The translations under genes and the position numbers were made by a program. The notes beneath the pieces were generated by a model. That model worked only from the letters and a program-made list of their open reading frames with translations. It ran no database searches and had not been told where the DNA came from. A DNA stretch of 49,857 bases from a virus, in IMG/VR virus record IMGVR_UViG_3300042691_016421, positions 1 to 49,857 of that record. One strand, given 5' to 3'. Position 1 is the stretch's first letter. Each line of letters begins with the position of its first letter. Of this stretch, positions 21,101 to 30,600 are shown one piece after another.

Positions 21101-24100
21101 AGTCCAAGAACTATTAGAAACTTGTACTGGTGTGAAATTTTTTCTATATATTAATGGGTACCCAGATTGTCCATAATCAGTGGTTGCCCACGCCCAATTA
21201 AATAATGTTCCGTCATTTTTTATTAAAGTTATCCAATTTGGTGAGCTGAATGCATATCCTGTCACATCTATAAAACTACCAGACAAAGCAGTAAGTTGCA
21301 CTGGGCTACTACGTGATATAGTAGTGCCATCTCCTAATTGATTAAGTGAGCTTCCACTAGCACCCCATGACCATACAGTACCATTAGTTTGTAAACCTAT
21401 AGTTACAGTTCCTATAGGAACTACTTTACTCCATGTATACTGGGCTCCTATTTGTACTGGACTGCTACGTGATATAGTATCATTTAGTCCTAATTCTCCA
21501 TTATTGTTTGACCCCCATCCATATAAAGTATTATCACTGCGTATAGCAAACACATTGACATTGCCAACATTAACCTGTGTCCAGCTATATGTCTGAACAG
21601 TCTGTGCAGTAGCTTGTTTTACGTTAGCACCCCATGCATATAATTCACCAGCTGAATTAATTGCTGTTGCAAAACTCATACCTGCACTTATAGCAGACCA
21701 CGATTGATTTACTGTTTGAGTTATTTGTACAGGACTACTACGAGGGAATCCATCACCATATCCTAATTGTCCTGAACTATTTTGTCCCCATGCAAATAAA
21801 CTTCCGAATGGATCTATAGCTAATGCAAAATTTTCTCCGGCTGCAACTGATGTCCAATAACTAGTACCTATTTGTACTGGACTACTACGTTGTATTGTAG
21901 TACTATCACCTAATTGTCCGTACCAATTATCTCCACCAACACCCCATAATGTACCGTCTAGACGTATTTGATATTGAGTAAGACCTCCGCCTGTTGCTAA
22001 TTGTATCCAGCTATGTGTACCGTTAATGCCCGATTCGGCTGTAGCAAGAGTTCTAAATCCGGCTATTATCCAAAGTGATCCGTCAGTTTGTATTCCGAAA
22101 TTAGCTCCAAAGGTAGAGGAATCATTGCTTGCAATAGCAATACTTTGCCAATTAGATGCACCAATTTGTACAGGACTACTCCTACTTACAAAAGTTCCGT
22201 CTCCTAAGTAACCAGCTGATGATCCCCATGCAAATAATTTATTGTCTGACCGTATTGCAAAAACTGACCCTGCAATTGAGTTTGGACCTGTTGCTCCAAA
22301 CACACTTTTCCAACTATTATTACCTACTTGGGTTAGTGTGTTCCTATTTACTGTATCATTTAAACCTAATTGACCATAAGTATTGGGCCCTGCACTAAAT
22401 AAAATACCATCATATCTTATTGCATAGATGTTAGCGGGGCCGCAACCTATTTGAATCCAACTATCATTTGAAATTTGTACTGGGCTACTACGATTGATAG
22501 TACTTCCGTCACCTAAATTTCCACCTCCATTCCATCCCCATGCAAAAAGAAAACCTGTATTAGCTTCTAAAGCAATTACATGTAATGAGCCGGTATCTAC
22601 TTTACTAAATGTTCTGCTAGATGCAATTTGAACTGGACTACTACGGTTAGCTATACTATTATCACCTACAGAACCATAAAAATTATATCCCCATGCATAC
22701 AATCTACCTGCTGAATCTAAAGCAACAGTAAAGTTTTGGCTATTTCTTACAAAACTCCAATTATTATTAGTACCAATCTGTATAGGACTACTACGAGTTA
22801 TAGTGGTTCCGTCACCTAACTGACCTTCAAAATTTCTACCCCAGCCCCACAATGTACCGTTTGTTTTGATAGCCATTAAATGAGATTCACCCGCCGATAT
22901 AACAGACCATGATGCTATATCTGTTATATTATTTCTTGCAAGTTGACCAAATTGATTATTACCACTAGAAAATAATAATCCATTAATATCTATTCCTAAT
23001 GAAAAATTATTTCCCGCGGATACAACATTCCAACTACTTGTCCCAACTTGTAATGGGCTATTTGTTGATGTTACCGTGTTTAAGAACAATTGACCCTGAT
23101 TATTATTCCCCCAAGCCCATAATGTTTTATCACTGCGAATTGCTAACGTATGATTAGTACCTGCACTTATTGCTGTCCAACTACTTGTTCCAAGTTGTGT
23201 TGGACTATTAAACAATAATGTTCCACCTACTTGTACCGGGCTAGACCTAGTTGAACCTGCAGTAACTAGACCCGAAATAATATAATTATCGCCCTGACCA
23301 CTGTCACCTCCCCAGGCCCATAAATTGTAAGAGGTATCAAGTGCCATCATACCGCGTTGGGTGTTAACTAACTGAAGCCAATTTGAAGTTCCGAGTACTT
23401 GAGTAGGATTTGATTTATTAATAGTAGTACCATCACCTAGTTGACCAAAAGTCGAATTAAGTCCCCATCCTATTACTTTTCCTGAACTATCAATAGCAGA
23501 ATGATGACTTTGTGTAGATTTTACTGCTACGCTAGAAACACCATTAGCTATTTGTACAGGATCACTTCTTGAAATTACTGTTCCATCACCTACTGTGCCT
23601 ATAATATTAGTGCCCCAACCATATAATGTACGATTGGTATTTAAAGCATAAGAATTATTTAAGCCAGCACCAACACCACTCCAATTAGATAAAAATCCTA
23701 ACTGTACAGGGGTGCTACGACTTATAATGTTACCGTGACCTAATTCACCATTAAGATTGTAACCATGTGACCACAATGTTCTATCATTTCTTATTGCTAA
23801 TGTGAATTCAAGACCTAATGCAACATCATTAAATTTGACACTTACTGAAACTTGTACAGGGCTACTTCTAGCAATAAGAGTGTTGTCTCCAATTTGACCA
23901 GCACTGTTTGACCCCCACATAAAAAGATTACTGTTTACGTCAATTGCCGCTGTAGTTCCCTGTCCCAAACTAGTGTTTCCGGGATTGGCTCTTACTAATG
24001 TCCAACTACTTGATCCTACTTGAACTGGACTTGACTTACTAACAGTAGTATTGTCCCCTAGTTGTCCTTGTGCATTATAACCCCAACTGAATAATCTACC

Positions 24101-24661
24101 ATTTATATCTATTGCAAAGGAAGTGCTAGGACCGGCAGCTATGAAAGACCAACTGCTATTTCCTATTTGCACTGGGCTAATACTATTACTAACATCACCT
24201 TTACCCAACTGACCTGTAGTATTTTCACCCACAGCCCATAAAGTGTTGTCTTGTCTTAGTAGTAATGTATGAGTCCATCCAGTAGCTATAGATTTCCATC
24301 CAGCATAATTAAATATACCACCTAAACCTAATTGATTAGATGTGTTACTACCCCAAACATACATTAAATTGTCACTACGTAATGCAAGACTATGACTAGC
24401 ACCAGCATTAATATTATTCCAACTATATCCTAAACCAATCTGTACAGGACTACTACGTGTGAGATATGTACCATCACCCAACTGTCCTGAAGAATTCAAA
24501 CCCCATGCATATAGCAAGTTGTTACTTTTTATAGCCAAAGCATGAGAACCACCTACACTAAGCTGTTTCCAGCTGGTGCCTATTTGTATAGGGCTTAACG
24601 AATATTGAGTAGTGTAACCGGCAACCTGTGTTAAACTTGAACGGTTTGTATTAATACTCAT
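9182..24661 (-). CDS. Giant RCC1-repeat protein 3 (5159 aa), probable virion fibre or adhesin
   Basis: This is one uninterrupted 15.5-kb reading frame. Nearly all of it is RCC1/ATS1-type repeats of about 49-52 aa with consensus SW..ISAG..HTLAIR.DGTLWAWG.N..GQLGDGT followed by T.(S/N)RSSPVQIG. In known RCC1 proteins such units form blades of seven-bladed beta-propellers; length alone suggests about 100 units here. The start MSINTNRSSLTQV already lies inside the repeat pattern, so there is no separate anchoring domain. The end carries a Gly run (GSGGGGGGFIKNI). No signal peptide, membrane segment or enzyme motif is seen. Its ATG overlaps the TGA of giant gene 2. Location after virion structural genes points to a fibre, coat or adhesin, by inference. 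Ser, Thr, Asn and Gly are very abundant. Confidence 0.9.
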   Translation of the reverse strand: MSINTNRSSLTQVAGYTTQYSLSPIQIGTSWKQLSVGGSHALAIKSNNLLYAWGLNSSGQLGDGTYLTRSSPVQIGLGYSWNNINAGASHSLALRSDNLMYVWGSNTSNQLGLGGIFNYAGWKSIATGWTHTLLLRQDNTLWAVGENTTGQLGKGDVSNSISPVQIGNSSWSFIAAGPSTSFAIDINGRLFSWGYNAQGQLGDNTTVSKSSPVQVGSSSWTLVRANPGNTSLGQGTTAAIDVNSNLFMWGSNSAGQIGDNTLIARSSPVQVSVSVKFNDVALGLEFTLAIRNDRTLWSHGYNLNGELGHGNIISRSTPVQLGFLSNWSGVGAGLNNSYALNTNRTLYGWGTNIIGTVGDGTVISRSDPVQIANGVSSVAVKSTQSHHSAIDSSGKVIGWGLNSTFGQLGDGTTINKSNPTQVLGTSNWLQLVNTQRGMMALDTSYNLWAWGGDSGQGDNYIISGLVTAGSTRSSPVQVGGTLLFNSPTQLGTSSWTAISAGTNHTLAIRSDKTLWAWGNNNQGQLFLNTVTSTNSPLQVGTSSWNVVSAGNNFSLGIDINGLLFSSGNNQFGQLARNNITDIASWSVISAGESHLMAIKTNGTLWGWGRNFEGQLGDGTTITRSSPIQIGTNNNWSFVRNSQNFTVALDSAGRLYAWGYNFYGSVGDNSIANRSSPVQIASSRTFSKVDTGSLHVIALEANTGFLFAWGWNGGGNLGDGSTINRSSPVQISNDSWIQIGCGPANIYAIRYDGILFSAGPNTYGQLGLNDTVNRNTLTQVGNNSWKSVFGATGPNSIAGSVFAIRSDNKLFAWGSSAGYLGDGTFVSRSSPVQIGASNWQSIAIASNDSSTFGANFGIQTDGSLWIIAGFRTLATAESGINGTHSWIQLATGGGLTQYQIRLDGTLWGVGGDNWYGQLGDSTTIQRSSPVQIGTSYWTSVAAGENFALAIDPFGSLFAWGQNSSGQLGYGDGFPRSSPVQITQTVNQSWSAISAGMSFATAINSAGELYAWGANVKQATAQTVQTYSWTQVNVGNVNVFAIRSDNTLYGWGSNNNGELGLNDTISRSSPVQIGAQYTWSKVVPIGTVTIGLQTNGTVWSWGASGSSLNQLGDGTTISRSSPVQLTALSGSFIDVTGYAFSSPNWITLIKNDGTLFNWAWATTDYGQSGYPLIYRKNFTPVQVSNSSWTMISVHSNSGIGIRNNKLYTWGSNVGGQLGTYNPLSWIFSGGIGYSANNGQYAIDSDGTLWTWAQLLNQLRYGGNIYDPVIASVSSPTQVGLAINTDLKFSKVAASTRGTYAITNTGKLFAWGTSNTNNSSGENYYTIPEQTYSWTSVTVGYQSTYALRNDGVLFAWGNNSFGQMGIGTTATPQASPTVVTYDNTLSFRPTNSLFFTNWNSIATAMPGAFHMAAINSNGTLFVWGYNASGQIGDGTTVNKSWITRIGTSSWTQVTLGANTTLAIRKDGYLFSWGLNNNGQLGDGSTINRSSPVQLGAYKWSSVVLVATTDGNNNTTLAIRSDNTLWAWGMNSLGQLGDSTTITRSSPVQIAGSWLFIGGSGATQNVFAINTDYKLFTWGAGVSTSAATSAAPTIASGIAWNTIAFTLGNSAIAADRLGRLYSWGTNESGVLGDGLTVQRLSPIQIHTGASYTFIAAGGSAVAAIRSDTSLWGWGNNQYGQFGTNETISRSSPVNIGGGGNYRRAAIGNTEAAYINTAFNLFTSGRNNVGQLGFGDTVTRSQPVQIGIGNSWIDVHAGQSFFVALDSNSKLWAWGLNTSGQLGDGTTINRSSPVQITSSVSYVAIGTAWDSSVAIDNLGRLYTWGINNVGQLGFGDTLNRSSPSQVGTSSWSQVQTGQFLVSALRIDNTLWAWGWNIWGQVGDNTIISRSSPVQMSAIYPTSFTQLNAITLPHKYGVGQANAILWGDQYALELWGIGALLGSTTNTNRSGPTQVGIDASRSSPVQVGTSSWIQVTSAGSSYVALIRADNSLWMVGNNTWSQYGDGTTVSRGYPAQMRTNVQKVSLGGLSGTTMTLTDNKLYAAGYNATSELGLGNAATQSSWTQVGVNTAHEIQQIFAGSSFTQVATSQFRTMVIKDDATLWTWGYNNLGQLGLGDTISRSSPVQISGSWSQISLGLSHSVGLRTDGTVYTWGGNSAGQLGDGTIVNKSSPIQLAGSYTAIGSNEGYTTYLLKTDGTLWGTGYNNDGMIGDSTTVNKSSPIQIGTGNSFSQIGVYSQSILAVRSTDNTLWAWGLNTSGQLGDGTTTSRSSPVQITSMGSGGTFLLSNNYSNFLTQTTIMFIKDSLLYSMGLGTSGELGDNTAVSKSVPTLVASGPRKMIMSPTQLGNSNWSTVSAGNNNMFAIDSNSRLFTWGTASSGSLGLLQGADYQSIASKGGFDTNTFTKGFTQWIKGNLTLWAVGDNSSGELGDNTTVSKSSPIQIGSSLWTQVSIGVNHIHAIRVDGTLWGWGNATGGTLGDGTTISRSSPVQIGVKTNWTNTDGWYAGAHAINSLGQLWGWGVNTDGVIGDNTNVSKSSPVQIGSDTTWLALYTNPASNQVAAIKTDSTLWTWGVNTYGQLGDNSTISRSSPVQIAGSWTMVSMNGAGNTGNFNMYGIKTDGTMWGWGRNNQGATGGYIGDDTSTDASSPVQIGSSITTSWKAVYGWYYGAFALSQNNFLYYWGSMSGAANWTGVATTSNTITLLGGVRFRDYTTWTRYTFGCFWPSASGLAYVWGVNSTGLLGDTTTVNKSSPVVLAGTDATIAYSPTQLPTFDGSASSWISVKSANNYTYAIKNDYTLWAWGNNNSGQFGDGTTISRSSPVQVGGSSWAQVGGGTDWTLAIKMIVGSTTGTLWAWGRNNLGQLGLNDTIDRSSPVQVGTLNTWTKVVRTNGSTAFALTTSTNNLYIWGDNSSGAIGDNTTINKSNPVQITSPSVSWTQIGHGIAVTSTGTLYTWGNNSTGSLGLGDTANRSAPTQVGLLTTWSFLPNYTYSNNFKAAGTTGNVIWAMGANDSGQLGDNSTVSRSSPVQVAGGLALNQMSLGVNQMAAITTIGTLYAWGNNSVGSLGVNDTLNRSNPTQITGSWTSVWATTNMIGIRTNSSVWAWGRNNNYSFSDGTSVDRSSPVQVGSASLSSSLFPYNMPLLAIACNNEQATWIIDASGLLYAWGVNTYGQLGDNTTVSKSSPTQLRWASSYTQIGTFTFGSTFGLALKSNYMLDAFGINSNGQLGDGTTITRSSPVQIGTSSILYTAVPNKINNTTSFNQVIAGNYHAFALNTQGLLYGWGENTTSQLGNNTAPEIYVETGTNSADGVGYAITSSRRLFVWGLNTAGQLGFGDTINRSSPVQLAGSWTSVTIGHSNMLGIRTDGTLWGWGYNNVGGLGDNTVNSKSSPVQIGALANWFRVIAGATTYAINTSGQLYAWGYNANGQLGDNTTINRSSPVQILTGFSFTVLPTSIGTNTLITTGALHVGAIDTVGRLWTWGNNAVGQLGFGDTLNRSSPIQIGTSSWTQISVGGSHTMALRQDNTIWTWGINAVGQLGDNTTISRSSPVQVGTLIMLPSWKMISAGLSHNVAIRADNTLWAWGLNTSGQLGDSSLSNRSSPVQVSTIGGVAANNFYVGVGGNEWSYVSAGYLKSHAIAPDGQLFAWGNPPVGVIGITTNQSWPVAVDFDFTVIAATSNNLISSPTQIGTSSWSVISAGARNSFGIKPDGTLWGWGSNYFGSLGIVAGDTLRDYNSGGYILNSTKQLYVWGGNVYGQLGQNDTINRSNPVQVGGSWLQLASTNYTSTGHKLAIDTSYNLWSWGYNNQGQLGDGTTINRSQPVQILNPNIWKDISAGNALTMGLRYDGSIWAWGAGLQLGQNDIISRSSPVQVGTSSWLVISAAAGCAHAIRIDGTLWGWGSNSFGQVGDGTTVNRSSPVQIGALAIWSKLAVSGGNSLGGMAAINKLGQLFVWGLNNNGQLGDNTFVNKSSPIQIMTTSSFTFIAAGEGFRMIDILGKLYVCGENTQGELGTNTTIRRSSPVQVGTANSWIMATMGSQDGSGTGQYTLALATDGTVWTWGNNSYGQLGDNTTISRSSPVQMGSDTWSYAVAGTISTAIRNNLLYVWGRNLTGALGLNDTLNRSSPVQLSATTSYVLASSGTPTNDGGIAVFAITTKGFLISIGGRNSNVGQFGDGTTIARSSPVQIGTNGTSWTQIFSVGADSGAMQIAIMDDNTLWAWGQNLYGQLGQNDTISRSRPVQILGSWTTAAAQGGQGAGTQGVLAIKTDGTLWAWGDNTYGQLGDGTTVSRSSPVQIGSNNNWSSVAIAVYTKAAINTLGQLYNIGGWNNYGEFGDDSNHLLYRSSPVQIMSGYSFTQIVSIFSSAGSYIARTTTGTIWSWGLGNVGQLGDGTTITRSSPVQIGTSSWVSIGSGTGNNGVAIGLLNDGTTNRLFVWGNGLTGQLGDNTVVSKSSPVQLDSVYTANTFAFYSSPVQIGTSSWIAVSTGGGTTFAIKADFTLWAWGNNGPNGQLGNNTTIYRSSPVQIGTSSWIAVSVAKIANYNTYPIVGRTPTAYYDAIYVSAIRSDGLLFAWGNNPVGNIGNNTTGLIAGPVQINTVGQNPFIYPNKLRTTIGLSFITVGVGASYVTALKTDGLLYVWGTDGLGQLADNSTVTTTSTPITVGGLSQTYIAGINQIGNSSWSQVSAGYSHTLGITRDSRLFGWGSSAGVNPMPIGIGAGNNAGWQYSGGSGGGGYVRHAIRNDGTLWATGYNNYGVLGDNTTITRSSPVQVSGGGSWIIVDCASYATAGATYAIKTNYTLWAWGQNAAGQLVQGDRIARSSPVQIPGSWASVCAATYVQTFVFAIKPDNTLWAWGDNSAGQLGDATIISRSSPVQVFASKRWLQVAVSDSGFTVALDTDNIAWSWGRNIYGQLGDNTTIDRSSPYQIGTEKHIQVAASINNIYLLRATGQIFATGLGQNGGVGDNNTVRRSSPVQVASSSLFKQVVSKGTNVENAFAIDINNNLWAWGYNLQGELGDNTTIYRSSPVQITASGNVVSIAQSGNVGGYIDKFSQIWLWGFNTYGGMGDNTTVNKSSPVQVNTGLTGIINSSPVVVASGSWTQVRAGNEFSLITDTNNALYFWGRNDLHQSGTNSYAVYVSSPIQIGSSVVSSPSTVGSGGGGGGFIKNI
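24658..24661 (-). promoter_or_regulatory. ATGA stop/start overlap joining giant genes 2 and 3
   Basis: The message reads CTG GGG GAC GGT ACA TGA, and the ATG inside ACATGAG opens gene 3 in the -1 frame. The GGGGGA run six bases before the ATG can act as a ribosome binding site, favouring reinitiation. No standard X-XXY-YYZ slippery heptamer is present at the junction. Confidence 0.75.
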
Positions 24662-27600
24662 GTACCGTCCCCCAGTTGTCCATTGCTGTTGTTACCAAAT
24701 GTATATACTGAACCATCAGATTTTTCTATTATGTTATGATTGTATCCAGCACTTATTAGTGTATAACTAGAACTACTAATTTGCACTGGACTACTTCTAT
24801 TTATCGTAGAAGAATCGCCGACTTGTCCATTTACATTGTAACCCCAAGCAAATAACAATCCTGAGGAATTTTTTGCTAAACTATGATTTTCTCCTGAACT
24901 TACACTACTCCAACTATCTGTACCTATCTGTACGGGACTACTTCTATAATAATTACCATAATCAACTGATCCAATTTGTACTGGACTGCTTGCGTTGGCT
25001 GCGGCAACAAATGACATACCGGCTAATTTATACTGTACACCGTATGTATTTGTATTGTTTTGTCCCAATTGACCGGTAGTATTTAATCCTGATGCTACCA
25101 TCTTATAACCTAATACAGGATCATTAGACATAACTGCTGTTATATGTGAACCACCTGATGCTAGTAGGGTAAAGTTATATGTGCTTAATTGTACTGGACT
25201 AATTCTATCCGTAGTACTTCCATCTGATAATATTGAACTTGAACCACCATTGGATCCCCATGCAAACAAGCTATTATTAGATAAGATACCATATGCAAAA
25301 GAATAACCTGCAGATACAGTACTCCAATTACTGTTACCTACCTGTGTAGGACTACTTCTATTTTGAAGTAAAGAAATTTGTACTGAGTTTATTGATCCTA
25401 GTTGTACTGGACTGCTACGATTTACGTTTTGATTATCACCTAATGAAACCCATCCAGCTGAGTTGAAACCCCATGACCAAACTAGTTCTTGATTTTGTGC
25501 TGTAGCGCCTGATATCGTTGTTGTAGCAAAGGTACTATCATATCCTAAAGATAATTTACTCCAAATAATTAAAGGTAAGTTGCCAACCCATGATGAAATT
25601 ATTTGCACAGGACTACTACGTGATACAGTTGTAAAATCTCCTAGTTGTCCTTCATTATTACGACCCCACATCCACAGTACACCACTTGTTGATATAGCAC
25701 CTGAATGTGAACTTCCTGCAGAAATAACAGACCAGCTACCTGCAATTTGTACCGGGCTACTACGTGATATAGTAGTATTATCTCCCAATTGGCCAGTACT
25801 ATTACTTCCCCATGACCATAGTGTATTATCAGTTTTCAATCCTAATGCATGTGTTGTTGGGGTGACAAATCCTGTAAAGTTAGAAGCATTTATCTGAGTC
25901 CAACTACCTGGTATTTGACTAGGTGTATATTCAATATATCCTGTTGACAATTGTACTGGACTACTTTTGTTAATAACGGTATTATCTCCTAATTGACCAA
26001 CACTATTTGATCCTACTGTAAATATTGACCCTGATGAATTTCTAAATGCGGCATATGAACTTCTCACCGATACAATAGTATTGTTAGTTGAAGAACCTAC
26101 TTGTCTTGGTTGGAATTGGGTGCGGCTGGCCAGTGCAAAGTTATTTCCTGTTTGACCAACATTATTACTTCCCCATGACCATAATGTACCATCTGTCTTA
26201 ACAGCAAATTGATTGTTCACACTAAAATTGTCATTACCGAAACCTACTTGTGTCCATGAACCTGCAATTTGTACTGGAATAGGTTGAAACATAGATAACG
26301 ATAAAACGCCGGACCACACTGCACCTGTGATTGACTTATTAGTAAGAGTTAAATCACCTAATTGACCTGTTGTGTTAAGTCCCCAAGCCCACATTTTTCC
26401 AGTTGGTTCGTTTGAAACTAGTATATAGTTTCTTTCAAAACCACTGAACAGTTGTATAAATGAGGCGCTGTTGGCAGTATTTAAACTAAGTAGCTGTACA
26501 GGGCTACTACGACTAACTGTTGATGAATCACCTACTTGACCACTATTATTTCTACCCCAAGCAAATACTAGATAGTCTGTCCTTACTGCTGTAGTAGAAC
26601 GGTCTGTAGTTGCCAATGTAATCCAACTAGCGTCAGTTCTCACTTGTACTGGACTACTACGATGCACTGTGTCATTAAGTACTCCTAATTCTCCGTTGTT
26701 GTTAGCACCCCATGCAAATAATTGTCCTAATGTATTTAAATATGCAAATCCATTAGCATACGGACGCATTTGTGATACGTTTGCAAAACCTGATGTAACT
26801 TGTACCGGGCTACTACGATTCACGGTAGTATTTGATGCAAGCTGTCCAAGACTATTACTACCCCAAGTCCAATATGTACCATCGTTTTTCAATGCCATAC
26901 TCATTGCGGCACCGCCCCAGATATTTGTCCAGGTACCTGCAAGTTGCACTGGACTACTTCTACTGGCAGTAGAACTATCACCTAACTGACCGTTACTATT
27001 AATTCCCCATGCCCATAATGTACCATCTGTCTTAATAGCTAACATATGAAAGTTTGACCTGCCTGTCATAAGAACAGACCAACTACCGGCTATTTGAGTT
27101 GGGCTACTACGTGATATAGTATCACTTTGACCTAATTGACCATCGGTATTACTACCCCATGCCCATAATGTAGCGTCATCTTTTATACCAAAAGATGCAC
27201 TGTTTGGTGCGTTTGTATTAGCACCTGCAACTAGGGTCCATCTTCTTACTCCACCTGCTGTAAGTACAATAGGACTAGATTTAGTAACTATGGTGTTATC
27301 TCCTAATGCACCAGCAGTACCTAATCCATACATGTATAATGTATTATCCCCCCTTAGAGCCATAGTATGACTATCTGAACCGGCTATTTGTGTGAAGCTA
27401 TAAGTAATTCCCAATGCCTGATATTCGTTATATCCCCATACCCATAATGTACTATCTGATTTAATTGCCGCACTACTGTACTGTCCTGCAGTGACTTGTG
27501 TAAAACTAGAACCAACTTCTAATTGAATTGGTCTAGGAGCCCACAATCTATAAACAACATTGTTACTAATAGTGAAGGGATATAATGTTGTGCTACCCAG

Positions 27601-30600
27601 ATAATAATTACCTGCCGCAGATACTTGTACCGGGCTACTACGATTTATTGTAGTGTTAGTGCCCATGGCTCCTATTGAACCATTACCCCAAGTCCATGCA
27701 ATACCATTATTATCAACACCGGTAATTGTTTGTGCGCCCTGAGATGAGAATGTATATGATATTGGAGTTCCTATACCTGTACCCGGACTTCCTGATTGCG
27801 TATAAACAAAATTTGTAGCTATCTGTACTGGACTACTACGTGAAACGGTAGTATTGTCACCCACAAGTCCAAGACTTGTACTCCAGCCCCAACCATGCAA
27901 TGCTAATGATGCTTTGTTTACTGCATATTGAACACCAAAGAATCCTCCGTTATTTGTACCACTACTCTGGTCTGCGTATCCATAAACCTGAGTCCAGCTG
28001 TTAGCACCTATTTGTACTGGACTACTTCTAGCTACTGTATCATTTTGTCCACAAGATCCATTAGTGTTTACGCCCCATGCAAATAATCTTCCAACACTAT
28101 CAATTGCTGCCATGCCACCTTGTGTTGTAGCAACTGCACTCCATGTACTAGCACCTATTTGTACAGGACTACTACGGTTTACTGTATCATTCAACCCTAA
28201 ACCACCTGCACCATTCGCCCCACTGTTAAGTCCCCAAGACCATAATGTGCCACCGGTTTTAATTCCTAAAGCCATATCTCGTTTAATACTGATAGTAACC
28301 CAACTACCAGGCACTTGTACAGGACTGCTACGATTAACAGTATCATTTAAACCTAACACACCTGATGTGTTTAACCCCCACATATACAATCTACCATCAT
28401 TAGTTATTGCGGCAGTTACTTCACCAACTTGTGATGTTGTAAAGAAATTGAAAGTTAATCCTGTTGTCCCTGCTACTTGAACTGGACTACTTCTAGCGAC
28501 AGTAGTTAAATCTCCTATTTCTCCATTGGTATTACTTCCCCAACTCCACAGTGTACCGTTTGATTTCATAGCATGTGTAGTTGACGTTGTTGTGTTATAT
28601 CCTGCACTTTCTGATTTTACCCATAGATTATCTGTTGCAGTTCCTAGAATACCTGGAATGTTATTATCAGCAGTACTATTATTACCCATTTGACCAAAGT
28701 TATTTCGTCCCCAAGTCCATAGATATCCGTCATTTGTAACTCCTGATCCAGCACCATATGTTAGCCAATGTTGTCTAAGGGCTGTTCCGCCAGTTAACTG
28801 CAATAATCCATTATTGCCCCAACCATACAATTGTCCTGTTGTTCTTAGTGCAAGTGTATGTGATGTACCCGGTGCCACTTGACTCCAATTTGTAATACTA
28901 CTAGCTACTTGTACTGGACTACTTCTATTAATAGTAGTACCGTCACCAACAGCATATAAAGTATTAGCACCCCAGGCCCATAATGTACCGTCAGTTTTTA
29001 TAGCATAAGTTACTTCAAATCCAGCTGACACATAAGTATAACTACCTGCAACTTGTACTGGACTACTTCTAGCTACTGTATTATTTTGACCTAATTGACC
29101 TGAATTATTTTTGCCCCAAGTAAATAATCTCCCTGAAGCGTCAATTGCCGCAACATGGCTCCAACCAGTTGCTACGCTAGTCCAACTACTATTTCCTATT
29201 TGTAGTGGATATGAAATATTAGTAGAGGGAAGAGCGTCACCAAAGCCTAATTGACCAATATTGTTGTTCCCCCAAGAAAATAATTTACCATCACTACGTA
29301 TTGCTATCATAAATCCAGTATTGTCTGCACTATTTGCACCGGCACTTATTGTAGTCCATGAATATGTTGTTGATAGACTTCTTCCTAATTGTCCAAAGTC
29401 ATTTGCTCCCCAACTCCATAATGTACCGTCGGCTTTTAATGCTAACGTAAAATTAGATCCTACACTTATTGCAGTCCATGAACTAGTGCCTATTTGTACA
29501 GGGCTTGAAAGTAATTGAGTTGCGTATATATCGGTTCCAAATTGACCGTAAATATTATTACCCCAAGCCCATAATGTATTATCACTCTTAATAGCCAATG
29601 AAGTGAAACCACCATAACCAGAAGATACGGATAACCATGAACTATTACCTATTTGTATAGGATTACTTCTTGCTATAGCACTACCGCCTGTATTATCACC
29701 TAATTGACCATACCGATTATCACCCATAGAATATAATTTATCATTTTGATTAATCAATAGCGATGATAATCCACCACCGGATACGTCTTTAAAAAATAAT
29801 GATCCGGCTTGTACAGCCGTAACTACGGAATTGGCAACAGTACCTAATCCTAATTGACCATTGGCATTATTACCCCATGCAAATGTTGCATAATCTTCTC
29901 TTATTGCAAATCCGTTATAATAGCCACCTGCTACTAGTTTTCTAATAGTTGATACATATCCCAATTGTCCAACAGTATTAGAACCCCATGTAAATAATTT
30001 ACTAGTAGTTGTAATTCCTGTACTAAAATCAACTCCAGCAGATACTACACTCCAACTGCTACTACCTATTTGTAGGGGATTATTTATTGTACTATAACTT
30101 AGTGATCCAACTTGTACTGGACTACTACGGTTTACGTTAGTATTATCACCTACAGAACCATTTGCGTTTGAGCCCCAAGCAAAAAATCTACCAGCAGTAT
30201 CAATTGCCGATGATACAAAATTATTACATGCTACAGCTGACCATGTGCTTGCACCAACTTGTACAGGGCTACTACGACTAATCGTAGTGTTTTGACCTAG
30301 TTGACCCCCATCATTTCTGCCCCATGACCATAAGAAATAACTAGAATCTAATGCTATTGTAAGTGAAAGACCTAATCCAAGTTTATACCACGTTTTGCCA
30401 ACACCTGCTTGAACAGGACTACTTTTGTTAATAGTGGTACTATCACCTATTTGACCAAAATTATTATATCCCCAAATCCATAATGTATTATCAGATTTAA
30501 TACCACCTGATATGCCGTTTCCTGCAGTTATACTAGTCCAATTACCTGAAATTTGTACTGGACTACTACGTGCGGCAGTAGTACCATCACCTATCTGGCC

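Noticed and set aside
24655-24665. Classical -1 programmed frameshift site
   Set aside because: No X-XXY-YYZ slippery heptamer is present around either giant-gene junction. The stop/start overlaps fit termination-reinitiation better, although rare fusion products cannot be excluded.
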